Shown piece after piece: positions 45,841 through 57,338 of a stretch of DNA of 64,000 bases (positions within the stretch are counted from its first letter, which is position 1; each line of letters opens with the position of its first letter). The stretch lies in assembly GCA_033557835.1 (NCBI GenBank), contig JAWQRO010000061.1, positions 1 to 64,000 of the forward strand. The letters run 5' to 3'. The position numbers and the translations under genes are program-made. The notes beneath the pieces were generated by a model. It did not search any database, was not told the DNA's origin, and was given only the letters and a program-made list of their open reading frames with translations. This stretch comes from Helochares maculicollis (Eukaryota; Arthropoda; Insecta; Coleoptera; Hydrophilidae).

Positions 45841-48800
45841 ACTTCAAAAAAATTCAAACTTTAAGTAATGTACTAACTAAAATGAGAAGACAGTTTTTCA
45901 ACAAAATATATTAGTAGTATAGCTAGTCGTTACACTATTACAATTAAGACAAAAAAATATTTTCTGCAAAAAAGTATCCAAAAATGTCACAACGCCATTT
46001 GGTACGTGTTTGTATGAAAGCTGCGAACTTTGAGTAACTCATATTAATTAGTATATTTTATATAAGGATAGCATTGATGTTATGTACTATCACTCAGTAG
46101 CTTATTTAAGCTCAATAAATTTATATAAAGTAAATGTTGACCTTTATGTCCCAGTTGAGGCCAGATATATGAATGATCGAGCGCATTAACTCGTTTTACG
46201 TAAAATACGTTGCTAGTTTAGTGCTAATAAAATTACAAAACACAAAATTATAAAACCTGCAGAAATATTATTTTGTGGTTGACCTAAAAGAATAAATTAA
46301 AATAGATAATTAATAAAATGCAGCATGTAAAAATGTATGCATCAGGTGAAAATATATAAATTGCAAATTAATTTGAAACTGCGTATAAAAATTTAAATTT
46401 ATTCTTTGTATTAAACATCATATAAATATTTATGGCTTTAAAAATTTCTATCAAAATATCGGATTGCATTTTTATTTATTTTTTTTTAAACGCATTTATG
46501 ATTTTCATCTGATTTTATAAAACAGATAGATGTGCATTTTTAGATTAAATAGCACACATTTATGAGCAATTTTAAGAAAGCGAATTAAAGACATTTATGG
46601 CTTTCGCTAAAATAAATAGTTTTGCATTAAAATGTTTTGAAGCACAACATCTCATTTAACAGGACGCACATTTATTGATTAAGACTCTTGTTTATATTTA
46701 TTGATAATTAAAATTATCGCATTTATCTTATTTTAATACAGACTATTACTTATTTCCAATTTATTCCTTAAGATTTAGCGACATGTTTGTACCATCTTCT
46801 CACTTCAAACTGTTCCATTCCCCATATCCTTAATTAGTATCTAAAGATTGCGTAATTTTTACTGTTGTGTAGAGGTAAATGAGTAATATATTTAGAAATT
46901 AGTGGAGTGTAAGCTCAAGGTAAAGTTAGCTCAAAGTAGTGAAACCGGTATCGAGTTTGTATTTTCTAAACTATACCAAAACAAGCATCTTACTTTTATA
47001 TAGTCAGCTATTTCCGTTTGCAAACATAATATATGCTAGTAAGGCTCCTTTACACAAATTATCAAGCGTTATGTACCCTATTAAGTTGACACAGCTGAAT
47101 AATTTGTTTAGTGTGTGCAGCAATCTGCGGTACATGTTTATGTACACTTATTGGATTGTAAATATTTCAACGGCATTGCGGCTCCACCAATTTAATGGAA
47201 ATTTTCGTTTTTCCACTCTGAATTTCAATTTTTTTGTGATGAGCTATTCAGATTTACAATTTTTGCGTAATCAATATCACCAGCGATACTAATGAACGTC
47301 TCGCTATTATGTTATGAGGATGCTATGTGTTATTTATAAAGTATTCTACAAGAACTCTTACATTTATTACAAACTTGTTGTTTTAACACCTAGACGAACT
47401 TAAAAAATATGTTGTATTTATTTATTATTAGCTAAATGCCTTAGCTATATTGAAGTCTCGTTTGAAAGTGGCAGATATAGACATTCAAAAAATAAATGTA
47501 ATATACATTCATATTTTAAATGTTTCACTCTATTTTAAGTTTAATTATTTTTTAAACTTTTGTTTTATTATACGTTCTTTGGTAGTCATTTAAAAACATA
47601 GGTACAAATATTTAAATGACTTTAATTGAGTTAGTAAATAAACATTTTGTAAGAAAGGCAATTCATTTATAAAAATATCGTCTCTTTCTGTGTCAAAAGT
47701 ATCGTATTGTGTGTATTTAGAAGTAGAAACTTTCATATAAATTATTGCAGTCATATATCAGAGGGAACAATTGGCCCAGAAAGTTTTTTTTAACTATTTA
47801 AATATTTAAAATCAAAAATGTTGTTTGTCATACCTAGAATTATTATTTTGTATTATAATTTACAGATTCTTAGCTCTTAGTTTTGAACTATATTTTAGAT
47901 AAGTGCACTATCTTTACACGCGTTTGTAGTTGACGTATTTTTACTTTATAGTTACTTCCTGTTCATGTCAACGATGTTCTAGTATTCTACAGCTTTTTTT
48001 CATCGGTTCCTTTCTGTAGAACTAGCTATACGGTAAAGACCCGCAAACAATGTACAATACATTTCAAAATATTATAGTCATTGATTCCACAAATTATGCA
48101 AAAATGTATGATGTGCAAATTAGATTAATTTATATCCTCCATTTATTTAAAAAATACTTATAGCAGTCTGCTTTATCTACACCTTTAGCTTGTCTACACA
48201 TTTTAAATTTAATTGTGTTGATAGGAAAGGATAAACTCAAATTCAAAAGAACTTCTGTACTTTTTTAAACAGCAATACGAAACACTCTTATATCTTAACG
48301 TCTGGCGGCTGTATAGTAATGCAAAATTAATGTGGTGGAAACTTTAAAAGCAATCCCATAAAGTAACAAAACTCCTTAAAAGATAGGAGCTCGTGGAAAG
48401 GTTGCGCGATGCACGCAGCTTTTGTCGTCGAGTAAATGAAAAACATGTTATTTAAAATAAATTTCATTGTGCAACTAAGTTTCGGGAGCTTATCTTCTTA
48501 AACTTAGGAAACTTACTCGCAAGATAAATTGCGTCAACTCGTTCGAAAACTTTGTGTCAAGTTGTAAACTATCAACCGATCTATGTAAATATCGACCACT
48601 CCGGAACTGCAAAGTGAGACTGCACTTACATTTTTATCTAGAACTCTATCTTGTTGCATCTTTTCCTGTCAAGCATAAACATATAGCATTGTAAAACAAA
48701 TATTAATGATTTGAAGTTTCTTAGCTACAGATTTGTGTATCTTTGTTATAATCTTTTATTTGGTTAATATTATACTGTTGATTGTAAAACTAAACATTCT

Positions 48801-48860
48801 TAAATATGTATATATTAACCAATTATATTGTGTTCATATTACATTGTTATGTTGTTTTAG
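45841..48860. other. Probable intron or intergenic sequence upstream of the GPCR exon
   Basis: The GPCR exon that follows needs an upstream exon carrying TM1 to TM3, but I could not find one here, so at least the right end of this stretch should be intron. The frame at 46939-47292 (117 codons) has no receptor motif. 46420-46730 holds repeated TTTATG-type motifs (separate finding). Confidence 0.45.
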
Positions 48861-49554
48861 GTACCCAGAACGAAATCGATTTCTCTGCTCAAATTCAAGA
48901 TGCACTATGGCAATTTTCCTGAGCTATTTACTTCCTTTCGTTATATGTAGTCCAACATTTTTGGTATTTGCCATCAAATCAACAAAAATCATGGAAGACA
49001 AGGAATATATTCTGTACCACACAAGTTTCAGTGATATTGCACTAAAACACGACAATTACCTAGTGTTTAATTTTTGGATGTATGCAGTAATCGTAAAACT
49101 TCTTCCCTGTTGCATACTAACAGTATTAAGTATATGGTTAATACGAACGATTTTTAGAGCCAAGAAGAGGAAGCAAGTGCTAATGCTCTATTATTCCTGC
49201 CCGGTGGCGGATTCTAGCAGCAGGAAAAAAACCAAATCAGAAAGACGTGCAGAACGCACAACGAAGATGCTAGTGGCGGTTCTTTTCTTGTTTCTGATAA
49301 CTGAATTTCCGCAAGGAATCTTTGGTGTATTGATCGGACTTAGAGGAAAATGTTTCTTTATAAAATGTTACCAGAACTTTGGTGAATTTATGGATATACT
49401 CGCTCTCATTAATGGAGCCATCAATTTTATATTATATTGCTGTATGAATAGAATGTTTAGGATAACATTTGGACAGTTGTTTAGATCCAGCATCCTCGAC
49501 AAGTGGCCACTGCCTCTGGCAGCCTCATCCGAGGCGCATACTACATATGTTTAA
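48861..49554 (+). CDS. Myosuppressin-receptor-like class A GPCR, last coding exon (TM4-TM7)
   Basis: A neuropeptide receptor of the plasma membrane; the closest family I know is the insect myosuppressin (FMRFamide-like) receptors, which signal through G proteins. The exon follows TTGTTTTAG (AG at 48859-48860), enters in phase 2 and runs 230 codons to TAA. It opens YPERNRFLCS, the second intracellular loop after the TM3 'RY' motif. TM4 is about residues 15-38, TM5 66-94, a basic third loop 95-135 (KKTKSERRAERTTK), TM6 136-160 with LITEFPQGIFGVL, and TM7 174-196 with DILALINGAINFILYC. In TM7 the usual NPxxY is NFILY, a form I associate with this family. The tail (LFRSSILDKW) ends TTYV, a possible class I PDZ ligand. 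The frame is open upstream into the intron to 48733, but that part is not receptor-like. TM1-TM3 exons were not found. Confidence 0.85.
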
Positions 49555-49662
49555 ACCTTACCACTAATAGTAAAAATGTGATACTAATTTTAAATATTTT
49601 CATGGATTACAGATATTTCTATAAATGTTACTAGTATGCTTAAATGTATATATGTAACGTGA

Positions 49663-49668
49663 AATAAA
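49663..49668 (+). terminator. Polyadenylation signal for the GPCR gene
   Basis: AATAAA lies 109 bases after the stop codon, followed by a T-rich stretch (GGTTTTTTATTTG near 49680-49692), the usual arrangement for cleavage and polyadenylation. Confidence 0.6.
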
Positions 49669-49692
49669 ACTTCGATAATGGTTTTTTATTTG

Positions 49693-50700
49693 ACTCGTTT
49701 TTCTATACAAACAACGATTCGATTAACATTATTAAGATACTAATTATCTACAAATGTTCGTAATTCTAAACTTTCTTGACTTTTGCTATTGGTGTAACGC
49801 TATTTAATAGAATTGTTTGGTAAGCTATTCAATTAAAGTAATTCATAAAGCATAAATTTTTATCCTATATACGAAACTTCAGAGGTACCTTGAAATGCAA
49901 TATCAACAACAATGCTGCAACTTTCTCTCATTAATATGTAGCTGTTTTAGCTTGTTGAAATTAAGACAAAGTACACAACAGTGACTGATTCCTACCCATG
50001 TTTTAGATTTTTACGAAAGTATAAATTGAGTTCGTATTGCTAAACTCAAATTCGCCTTCCTTTCATTCAACAGCCTTTGTGCGTGGCTATATAACCACTT
50101 AAAACAAATTAGAGGTACATTAAAGTCCGATGCTTTTGTCCAAGTTTATTTGATACAAATTCAGTACATATGTTACTATTAACGATGTACTTTGTCTTTC
50201 AAAATTATCTCTTTTGTTTGTCATCGAACTAAATTAATTGCACTATATATCCTAAAAATATTATATCATTAAAATGTTATTATATTTGTTCAATATATCT
50301 TAATCATAAGCAGATTGGATTTAGTGTAAAAACTTTAGCTACTAGTTTATTTTAAAATACAGGAGAAATATTTCGATTATATAGGTTATTCTGTGTGGTC
50401 CTTTCAAAACAGTCGATTTGACAAAACAACTTAATACTTTTGGCAAAATCCGCTTTGATACTTTCAGTTGTTGATAATAAGCTTTTGAAACCAAATTGAA
50501 AGTGGTTTATTAAAACGCTTTTTGGCATTTTGGATAGTAGAATAACGAAAAGGGTTTTCAGTTATAAAGTGTACATTCCGGTATCACGTACATATTGAGT
50601 CTTGTGAGGTACATATAGAGTGTCTGCACTCAACATATCCGTGTGAATATATAGTAGAAAAATATGATAAAAAGTACAGCTTCAGAATTATCAAATTGTA
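49693..50700. other. No gene seen
   Basis: AT-rich sequence downstream of the GPCR polyadenylation signal. No open frame or repeat of note. Confidence 0.5.
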
Positions 50701-50714
50701 GCTGTTTAAATCAT

Positions 50715-51890
50715 ACAGATAGACCCCTTCTGCGAAGGGTATGTGGCTCTAGATCGCTCTATGGCCATGGAGCCGCCGTGATGAGATAAAAGAATTTGCA
50801 TCCGAAGAAAGAAGGCGATCCAGTGATCAGACCGAACTCTTTTCGTTCCAATCAAAATCAACGTTCATCCACAAATCAGGATACATGTAATTCGCAGATG
50901 TAAAAGGTGAAAGAAGTTTGTGTTTTCATGGTGATACAAACTTTAAAAACAAGTTTATCAAGTTTTCCGGCCGATCCTAAAATAAAAGTATAAACCATGA
51001 AAAAACATAGAAACACATCCGACCTCTTTTACTATTGAAACAGGATTGACAGAAAGTAAAATCTTGGCCTCAGATGAAAATATGGAGCACGTAGTGAACA
51101 AATAAAGTTCATAGAGACAAGTCTAACCTTTCTTATCATCGCAGATGGAAGTTGTCAAAGCAAGTGGATCCTACTGTGGCCGCAGAAAAGTTGAAGATAA
51201 ACAAGTTATAGCTTAAGAAAAGATACTGAAGCACATTCGATCTCTTCAGCCCCCAAGCAGATTGCAGACATGCAATCTAGTTTTCTGGTGAATGCACAAT
51301 TAGACCATAATGAAAAAGATTCGGTGGGTCGATGAACTGCCAATCTTCAAGGATATAAGTGTTGAAATCAATCAGATGGACGCCTTTTGAGAATTGTATG
51401 GGGCTCTGCACTGCTCCATGGTGTTAGAGTCGCCGTATTGAGATAAAAGAAAGCGATTCAGCGATTCAACGGAACTCTATTTTTCATTGCAATGAAAATT
51501 AACGTTTATCTAGAAGTCCACGTCGTTTTTATAGCGGCTGCAGCAAAGTTGAGGATAAAACAAGTTATGGTTATGGACGTTGAGCCGAAATCTTCAACCG
51601 CCCAAATCAGATTGCAGATATAATGAATCAGCCCTGAAATAATGTTTAAGGTCATTTTACTTCTACATCGACCGTTGCTAAAATCAAAGTGAAACAAATG
51701 ATGAGAAAGTAAAAAATATAAAAGTACACCTTACATCTTTTACCATCGAAGGTGGATTGAGAAAAACTTGAATCTTGGTTCCAGATGGAAACATCCAGAG
51801 CACATGGTTTCTACTACGACCGAAGCACATCCGATCTCTTAAACCGCCGAAACTAGACTGCGAATATGTTGAGCCAACACAGAAACACGC
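50715..51890. repeat. Diverged tandem repeat block, units of several hundred bases
   Basis: Three sequence blocks recur. Block A (50719 and 51377) shares AGAT-GAC-CC-TT, GGCTCT, CCATGG, GAG-CGCCGT, GAGATAAAAGAA and the GAACTCT, TTTCATTGCAAT-type stretch. Block B (51021 and 51733) shares ATCTTTTACTATTGAA-like sequence, GGATTGA, AATCTTGG and CAGATGAAAA-AT. Block C (51172, 51530 and 51820) shares GCCGCAG-AAAGTTGA-GATAA, ACAAGTTAT and GATCTCTTCA-CCGCC. The offsets are about 660-710 bases for A and B and about 350 for C. The region is also less AT-rich than its flanks. No coding frame is conserved between copies. Confidence 0.55.
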
Positions 51891-54400
51891 AACTGAAAAG
51901 ACGTTTCCAATGTAGATTTTCGTGTCATAAAAAGCGTATTTTTTACGTATTTATGACTGCAAAATAAATAATTGCTCGATGCTTCATGTAATAAAAAATA
52001 AAGTATGAAAGACACAAGTTATTCAAAAATTTAACTTAATATACTTCGAGAAGAAGCAAAAATACTGTACCTGTCAGTTTAATCTTGGGGAACAATTGAA
52101 CGCAATCATCATAAATACTGAAAAATGCACTTGACTCAATTCAGATTTTACAGTTTTACAGTTTTTTTAATTCTGAAAAACTTATTTTGAGTTGTAGGTA
52201 AGTAAAAATATTATTGGCAAATTCTATTTCTATAAGCGTGCAAGTTAGGATATCACTTATCAAAACGAAACCGAATTGAAGCATATATGTTTGCGTTTTG
52301 CTGTACATTTTGATCATAGTCGATCTGAAGCAAAAAAAAAATATGAAAGCTTTCTTGCAGACTGAAAACCATCAGAATTGGGAGATATAGGATATAGGAA
52401 AGAACTGTTGTGCTGAAACTATCCAATATTAATCGCTGGCAAATCCTGCTTAAAAGTCTAAATTTTAAATAGTAAATTCATAACCTAACAACTTAATCAA
52501 CTTTATTTTTCAAATGGTATATTGCTTAAGCTTATTTTATATTAACATCTAATGTTTCTTATGTTTATAGTTGTATATTACATTATTATTTATTTTATTC
52601 TCACCAGAATCAAAAATATGATTTAAAATTTACTAGAACAAAAAATGTAAATCTCCGCCGGCCGGATTCAGACACGTGATCTTGGCATTAAGAAACGGCT
52701 GAGTCATTAGATACACTTAAATTTGAGATATTACATGAAGAAATTAAATGGTAATATGGTAATTTAGGCCATTTTTTATTTTTTGCCCAATAATTAAATT
52801 AAAGCCGTGCATTAGTGCGTTATTTGAGTTAATTCTTGAATCTGCAGCATGCTAGCCAAAAGTTTTGTTTATATGGTGAAACGAAAGTGAAGCAATAAGC
52901 GATCATCAAGGTCGTAACGAATGTTTTGATGCCAAACTCGCATAGGTTGGAACCACCAATGGCCGAAAGATCACTAAAAACCTTTGAGCGACCGAAACTA
53001 TCATCATAAAGTAATATCTTTGGCGGCGTCTGGAGGCCGTAGTTGGCGTTTGATGGCAACGATTTTTACACATTTTGATTTGGGGCGACAGAGTAAACCC
53101 AACGATGCCCAAAAGTTTGATCCACACATATGTGATATTGTTCTTCCTAGCGTGAAAATAAACGATCTTTAATAATCCTACATCTGAGAATGTGGCTCAG
53201 ATTTATTGAATTTTGAGTCCTAATTGAGCAGTTTCATACCAGAAGTCTCTGCAATATCTTTAAAGACCGCTAGATTGCGCCAAATCTTAGAGAAATTCGA
53301 GATTATTTTCGCAGTTTTGGACTATTCGCAAATATCTCCGTAATGGTTCGTTTTACGAAGGTAAACATAAAGTGATCATTTGGAGATATTGGCGAGACAA
53401 GCTTGGAGGTGCCAAGAAATTCTGGATTGTCTCCCATCAACATTCCTGTAAAAACGTATGTACTGCATAAAAATACTTGCGATTCATAATATCAAAACTA
53501 CAAACACTTACTTAAATGGTTGAATATTCAGAATTTACATATGGTTGAATATGAGTGTAAAAAATGTTATTACGTTGATATCCAGTTTCATTTGAAACGT
53601 TTTATTAGAAAGGCTTGGTGATTCTTTAAATAATGATATGTATTTATTTTATCATCTAGTCCATTATTTATATCAATAAGCAGTAATTGTTTCACATATA
53701 TTCATGTGTTTTTCAAGCGACATTTTTAACAAGTCTGGGAGTTCTTAGTTTCAGCTCGAATCTAAATCCTCTATTCACTTAATTCAAAATGGTTTTGCAG
53801 TAATTTAACTCATTACCTAGCCTTACGCGGCGCGATTAGTTTCGAAAGTGTTCGGTACAGCGGGCGTTTCAAATAAATCAATGCTTCATTAAAAATGTTT
53901 CAGTTTAAAGCTTGAGATTGCTAAAAAAGTTAATAATTAAAGCAATTAAAGAAGTAACTTTTATGTTGAAATACAAGGTTTTTTTTCAAGTTTACATTCA
54001 ACTGAAAATTGTGTTCAGCTAAATTAATTGCTTGTTATAAATTTAACACAAATAAGGACTTTAATATCTGAATATGTCAGTCTTGCAAAAACTAATACTT
54101 AAGTTAAACAATGCTCATGTCAAAAGGTAAAAAAGTATATAATTTTTATGTGACTAAATTGTGATAGTTGGGCTAAAAATAGGGTATGATCATTTTGTGA
54201 TAAGGCATAAATATTTCGTTTAATTAAAGCTAACGTTGTAATAGCATGAAATGATTTGGCTATTAAGCCATACCAATAGATTTGACCGTCTTTTAGTCTT
54301 CTTTAAGAATGTATAGGCTATATATGTTATATAGATGTACTCACTACTATTACATAACATTATTTTTGGTAAGATATTTGTATTAAAGACAAATACTATT
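51891..54400. other. No confident gene; possible tRNA-derived SINE scrap and unexplained frames
   Basis: 52655-52725 read on the minus strand contains GACTCAGCCGTTTCTTAATG and GTGTCTGAATCCGGCCGGCG, which resembles the anticodon-to-T-arm half of tRNA-derived SINEs (a B box would read GGTTCGAATCC). 52829-53130 has two overlapping minus-strand frames of 73-76 codons with no recognised domain. The rest is AT-rich and bare. Confidence 0.3.
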
Positions 54401-54406
54401 GTTTTT

Positions 54407-55345
54407 TCAAGGACCTTCTTCTTTCAAATCAATTTCATCCCCATCAAAGTAATTCACATCCGATAAAACGTACTTTTGCCAACGCTCAAAACTGTTGGAA
54501 TAGTCTTTTTCGAGTATAGAATTCAAGACCTTCTTAGATTTAGTTTTTATCTCGTCAATCGTCAAAAATGGTATCCCTGCATTGACCTCTTGAGTTTGCT
54601 GAATAGTCAGAAATCACACGGAGCCATATAAGGTGAATAAGGTGGTTGCGGAACGATATGAGTTAAGTTTTTGGCAAAAAAAGTCGCGAAGAACCAATGC
54701 AGTATGACATAGTGCAGTATCGTGATGAAGGAACCAAGAGTTTTTCGCCCATAATTCCGGCCGTTTCCGGCAAATAGCTTCAAACAAATGACGCATAACG
54801 CTCAAATAATATTATTTGTTGACAGTTTGGTCCAGTGGAAGGAATTCATAGTGCACCACACCACGATAATCAAAGAATACTGTCAACATGACCTCTATTT
54901 TCGATCGACTTTGCTATGGTCTTTTCGGCCTTGCTTCACCTTTTGCACGATATTAGCTGGATTGGTCGGTGGTTTCTGGATCGTATGCGTAAATCCAAGT
55001 CTCGTCTTCAGTAATTATGGATTTCAAGTGGTTCCAATAGTTAGACAGCAAAATTTCACACATATCAACGTGACGTTTTTTTCAAAAAACTTGAAGCATT
55101 TGAGACACAAAACCTCCTTCAAAATAGTCTGGGCTGAGCCAAATGATATTCTAACACTAGCAGCGAAGTGTTTGAATGACAATAGACGATTTATAAGTAC
55201 AAAATCTTTGATTTTTTGGACGGTGCACTCGTCGGTAGACGTTGATGGTCGTACAGAGCGCGGTTCATCTTCAACGCGTTGTCGGCCCAATCTCAGCAAA
55301 ATCACCCGTTGTAAATATCGAAAAATTCACTTTTGGTTGTTTACA
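54407..55345 (-). pseudogene. mariner transposase, decayed (subfamily distinct from the 15 kb copy)
   Basis: Minus-strand pieces from N to C. The frame 55305-55024 has GRQRVEDEPRSVRPSTSTDE, then VRISFGSAQTILKEVLCLKC and FFEKN, the second helix-turn-helix and linker. 54805-54614 has MSVMRHLFEAICRKRPELWA, then SWFLHHDTALCHTALVLRDF (second catalytic Asp kept, the following Asn changed to Thr). Another frame gives THIVPQPPYSPYMAPCDF (third Asp kept), followed by a stop. The C-terminus ends VNYFDGDEIDLKEEGP then TGA at 54409-54407. In related copies the tail is '-[GD]-[DN]-Y-F-[ED]-G-D'. The first catalytic block was not located, and the N-terminal helix is missing beyond 55345. Flanking inverted repeats were not identified. 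Confidence 0.8.
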
Positions 55346-55910
55346 AAAACACGTTTAGCTTGGAGATAATCAAAGGTTTTGACAAACGTTTGGCAAATGT
55401 TATAGACAGTGCAAGCAACATAGGAAAAACATTACCTGTCATCCTAATTCCCAGGAGTTTTAAATGACAATTTTACCTTACTTTTTGATCACAGTAGTAT
55501 ATTATTTGTTTTACTTTGCAAAAATGGAAGCAGTTTTGCAAACCACACCGACATAGCATTTAAAAACAATTTATTGTACAGTATAGCTTGTATAGAGTTA
55601 CTTTAACAATACAATATTAAAATATAAAATCCTGATTGATTAGAGAAAACTATAACATATGAAAACACTTACACTTAAGTAAATAGAATACCTATAGCCG
55701 AATGTAAATGTTTAAATATTCGTTTTAATATGATTTACATTATAATCTTTTCAATGAGGCAATTCAGCATCCGACAACAGAAATTTGCTGGGAAAGTAAA
55801 ACTCTCAAACAATATTACCAAACCTTGCAAAAGAGCGTAGAGCGACATCTGCCGTAAGCTGCCTCAACATTGGACATTTAGAAAGCTCCTAAAAGATTAT
55901 AACAGCGAAT

Positions 55911-55941
55911 GAGATGTCTGTAACACCCCAATGGACATCTC
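55911..55941. repeat. Hairpin, 8-base perfect stem
   Basis: GAGATGTC (55911-55918) and GACATCTC (55934-55941) are exact reverse complements around a 15-base loop, followed by TTTTG. Role unknown. Confidence 0.5.
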
Positions 55942-57284
55942 TTTTGTTTCTTATAAGTTGAAAATATTTATTTACTCTAAGAGCGATCTAGTTTCAAATA
56001 AACTTGGACTGAAATATACAGTTTGACCTATATCCTTTATATTTACTTGGGAAATTACTTATTTAAAAGAATTGTAGGAAACATTATTTTAAACTTATAA
56101 CAATTTAAAGCATTACGTCTGGTAAAAGTTGAGTCAGAACAATTAAAATAGCCCCACGAATTTGTCACTCGCAAAATGTAAATGAGACATTTAACCAGGA
56201 AGGAAGCTTTTAGATAATTTAGTATTCAAGTTCATGTTAAGGTGACTAATAGAGGAAATACGACACTACTCTAGGAAGTAAGCTAAAGCTAGTGATTAAT
56301 AAGAAAGACAAGACAAGTAGAGTAGTATGCCCCTTACTCATAAATTAGCAAAATCGGAGTTTGTAAGTAACAGATATTAGTAAACTTCATGAACATAGTG
56401 AAATGTGCTGTTTATTCTAAATTGCTTTTAGGTGCAGGATGTATCTTAAAAATTACGTCGGCTCACCTTGACAAAATAATAGATGTAGATTTTGTCAAAA
56501 GTCTACATTTGCTGAGTTTAAATTTGTAGGTAGAGTAATGGCATGATATTGATGGATGATTTCAAGGCTTTTATAATTTCAACAAAGTTAGGCGAACAGA
56601 ATTTTATGAATATTTTATGCTTTAGCCATACAATAAATTTTGATGTAATGGAGGTAATTCCTGTATTCATCCATATAAAAGAGGCAGTTAAGCGCATGAT
56701 AGCCGTTGCCCCATTATGTTTAGTTTCAGATAAAATTGTTATCAATAAAAAAAATACTAACTACAATTTCGACATCAAAGTCTAATAAAATAGTTTCACT
56801 TTAGACTTAACGAACGCGTTTTACCTGGCTTTGTTTTTCCCGATCTCTCAGTTAAGAATATTATAAAGGAGAGTAAACCAAAAATAATTTAATGTGAATG
56901 CTTTATGTAGGAGAACATCAGGACCTAAATAAACAAGCAAAATTTGCGTAGATAAGCAAATGTCGACAGGAGGACATTTTTGCCACATTTGCCACCATTA
57001 ACAACAGTCTACTTACGTGGCGATGAATAATTCTGCGGTTGCCTTTAGCAGTAACTGTAGTAAAGCAAGACGATATTCCCAGTTTTATGTGCCCTATTTT
57101 TTACTATCACACTAAAGTAACATTTCAGTTTGAAATAGTCGGGTTGATCGTTTTTGGTCAAAGTGGGTTCTACAATTCAAGATAATGAAATGAGCTCGCA
57201 AAATAGTTTTTATTAACACCGACATCACCGATACTGTAGTGACATGAACTTATGTTATACATTATACTTTATTTATATATGATA

Positions 57285-57288
<4 letters not shown>

Positions 57289-57330
<42 letters not shown>
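57289..57330. repeat. (TA)21 microsatellite
   Basis: An uninterrupted run of TA dinucleotides, 42 bases, within a wider A/T-only stretch. Confidence 0.95.

Positions 57331-57338
<8 letters not shown>

Noticed and set aside
48733..48860. Upstream part of the open frame that runs into the GPCR exon
   Set aside because: It is a hydrophobic T-rich translation with no receptor similarity, ending at a good acceptor (TTGTTTTAG). It is intron, not a start.
54788..55369. 193-codon plus-strand frame
   Set aside because: It is the antisense shadow of the minus-strand mariner transposase, whose motifs read clearly on the other strand.
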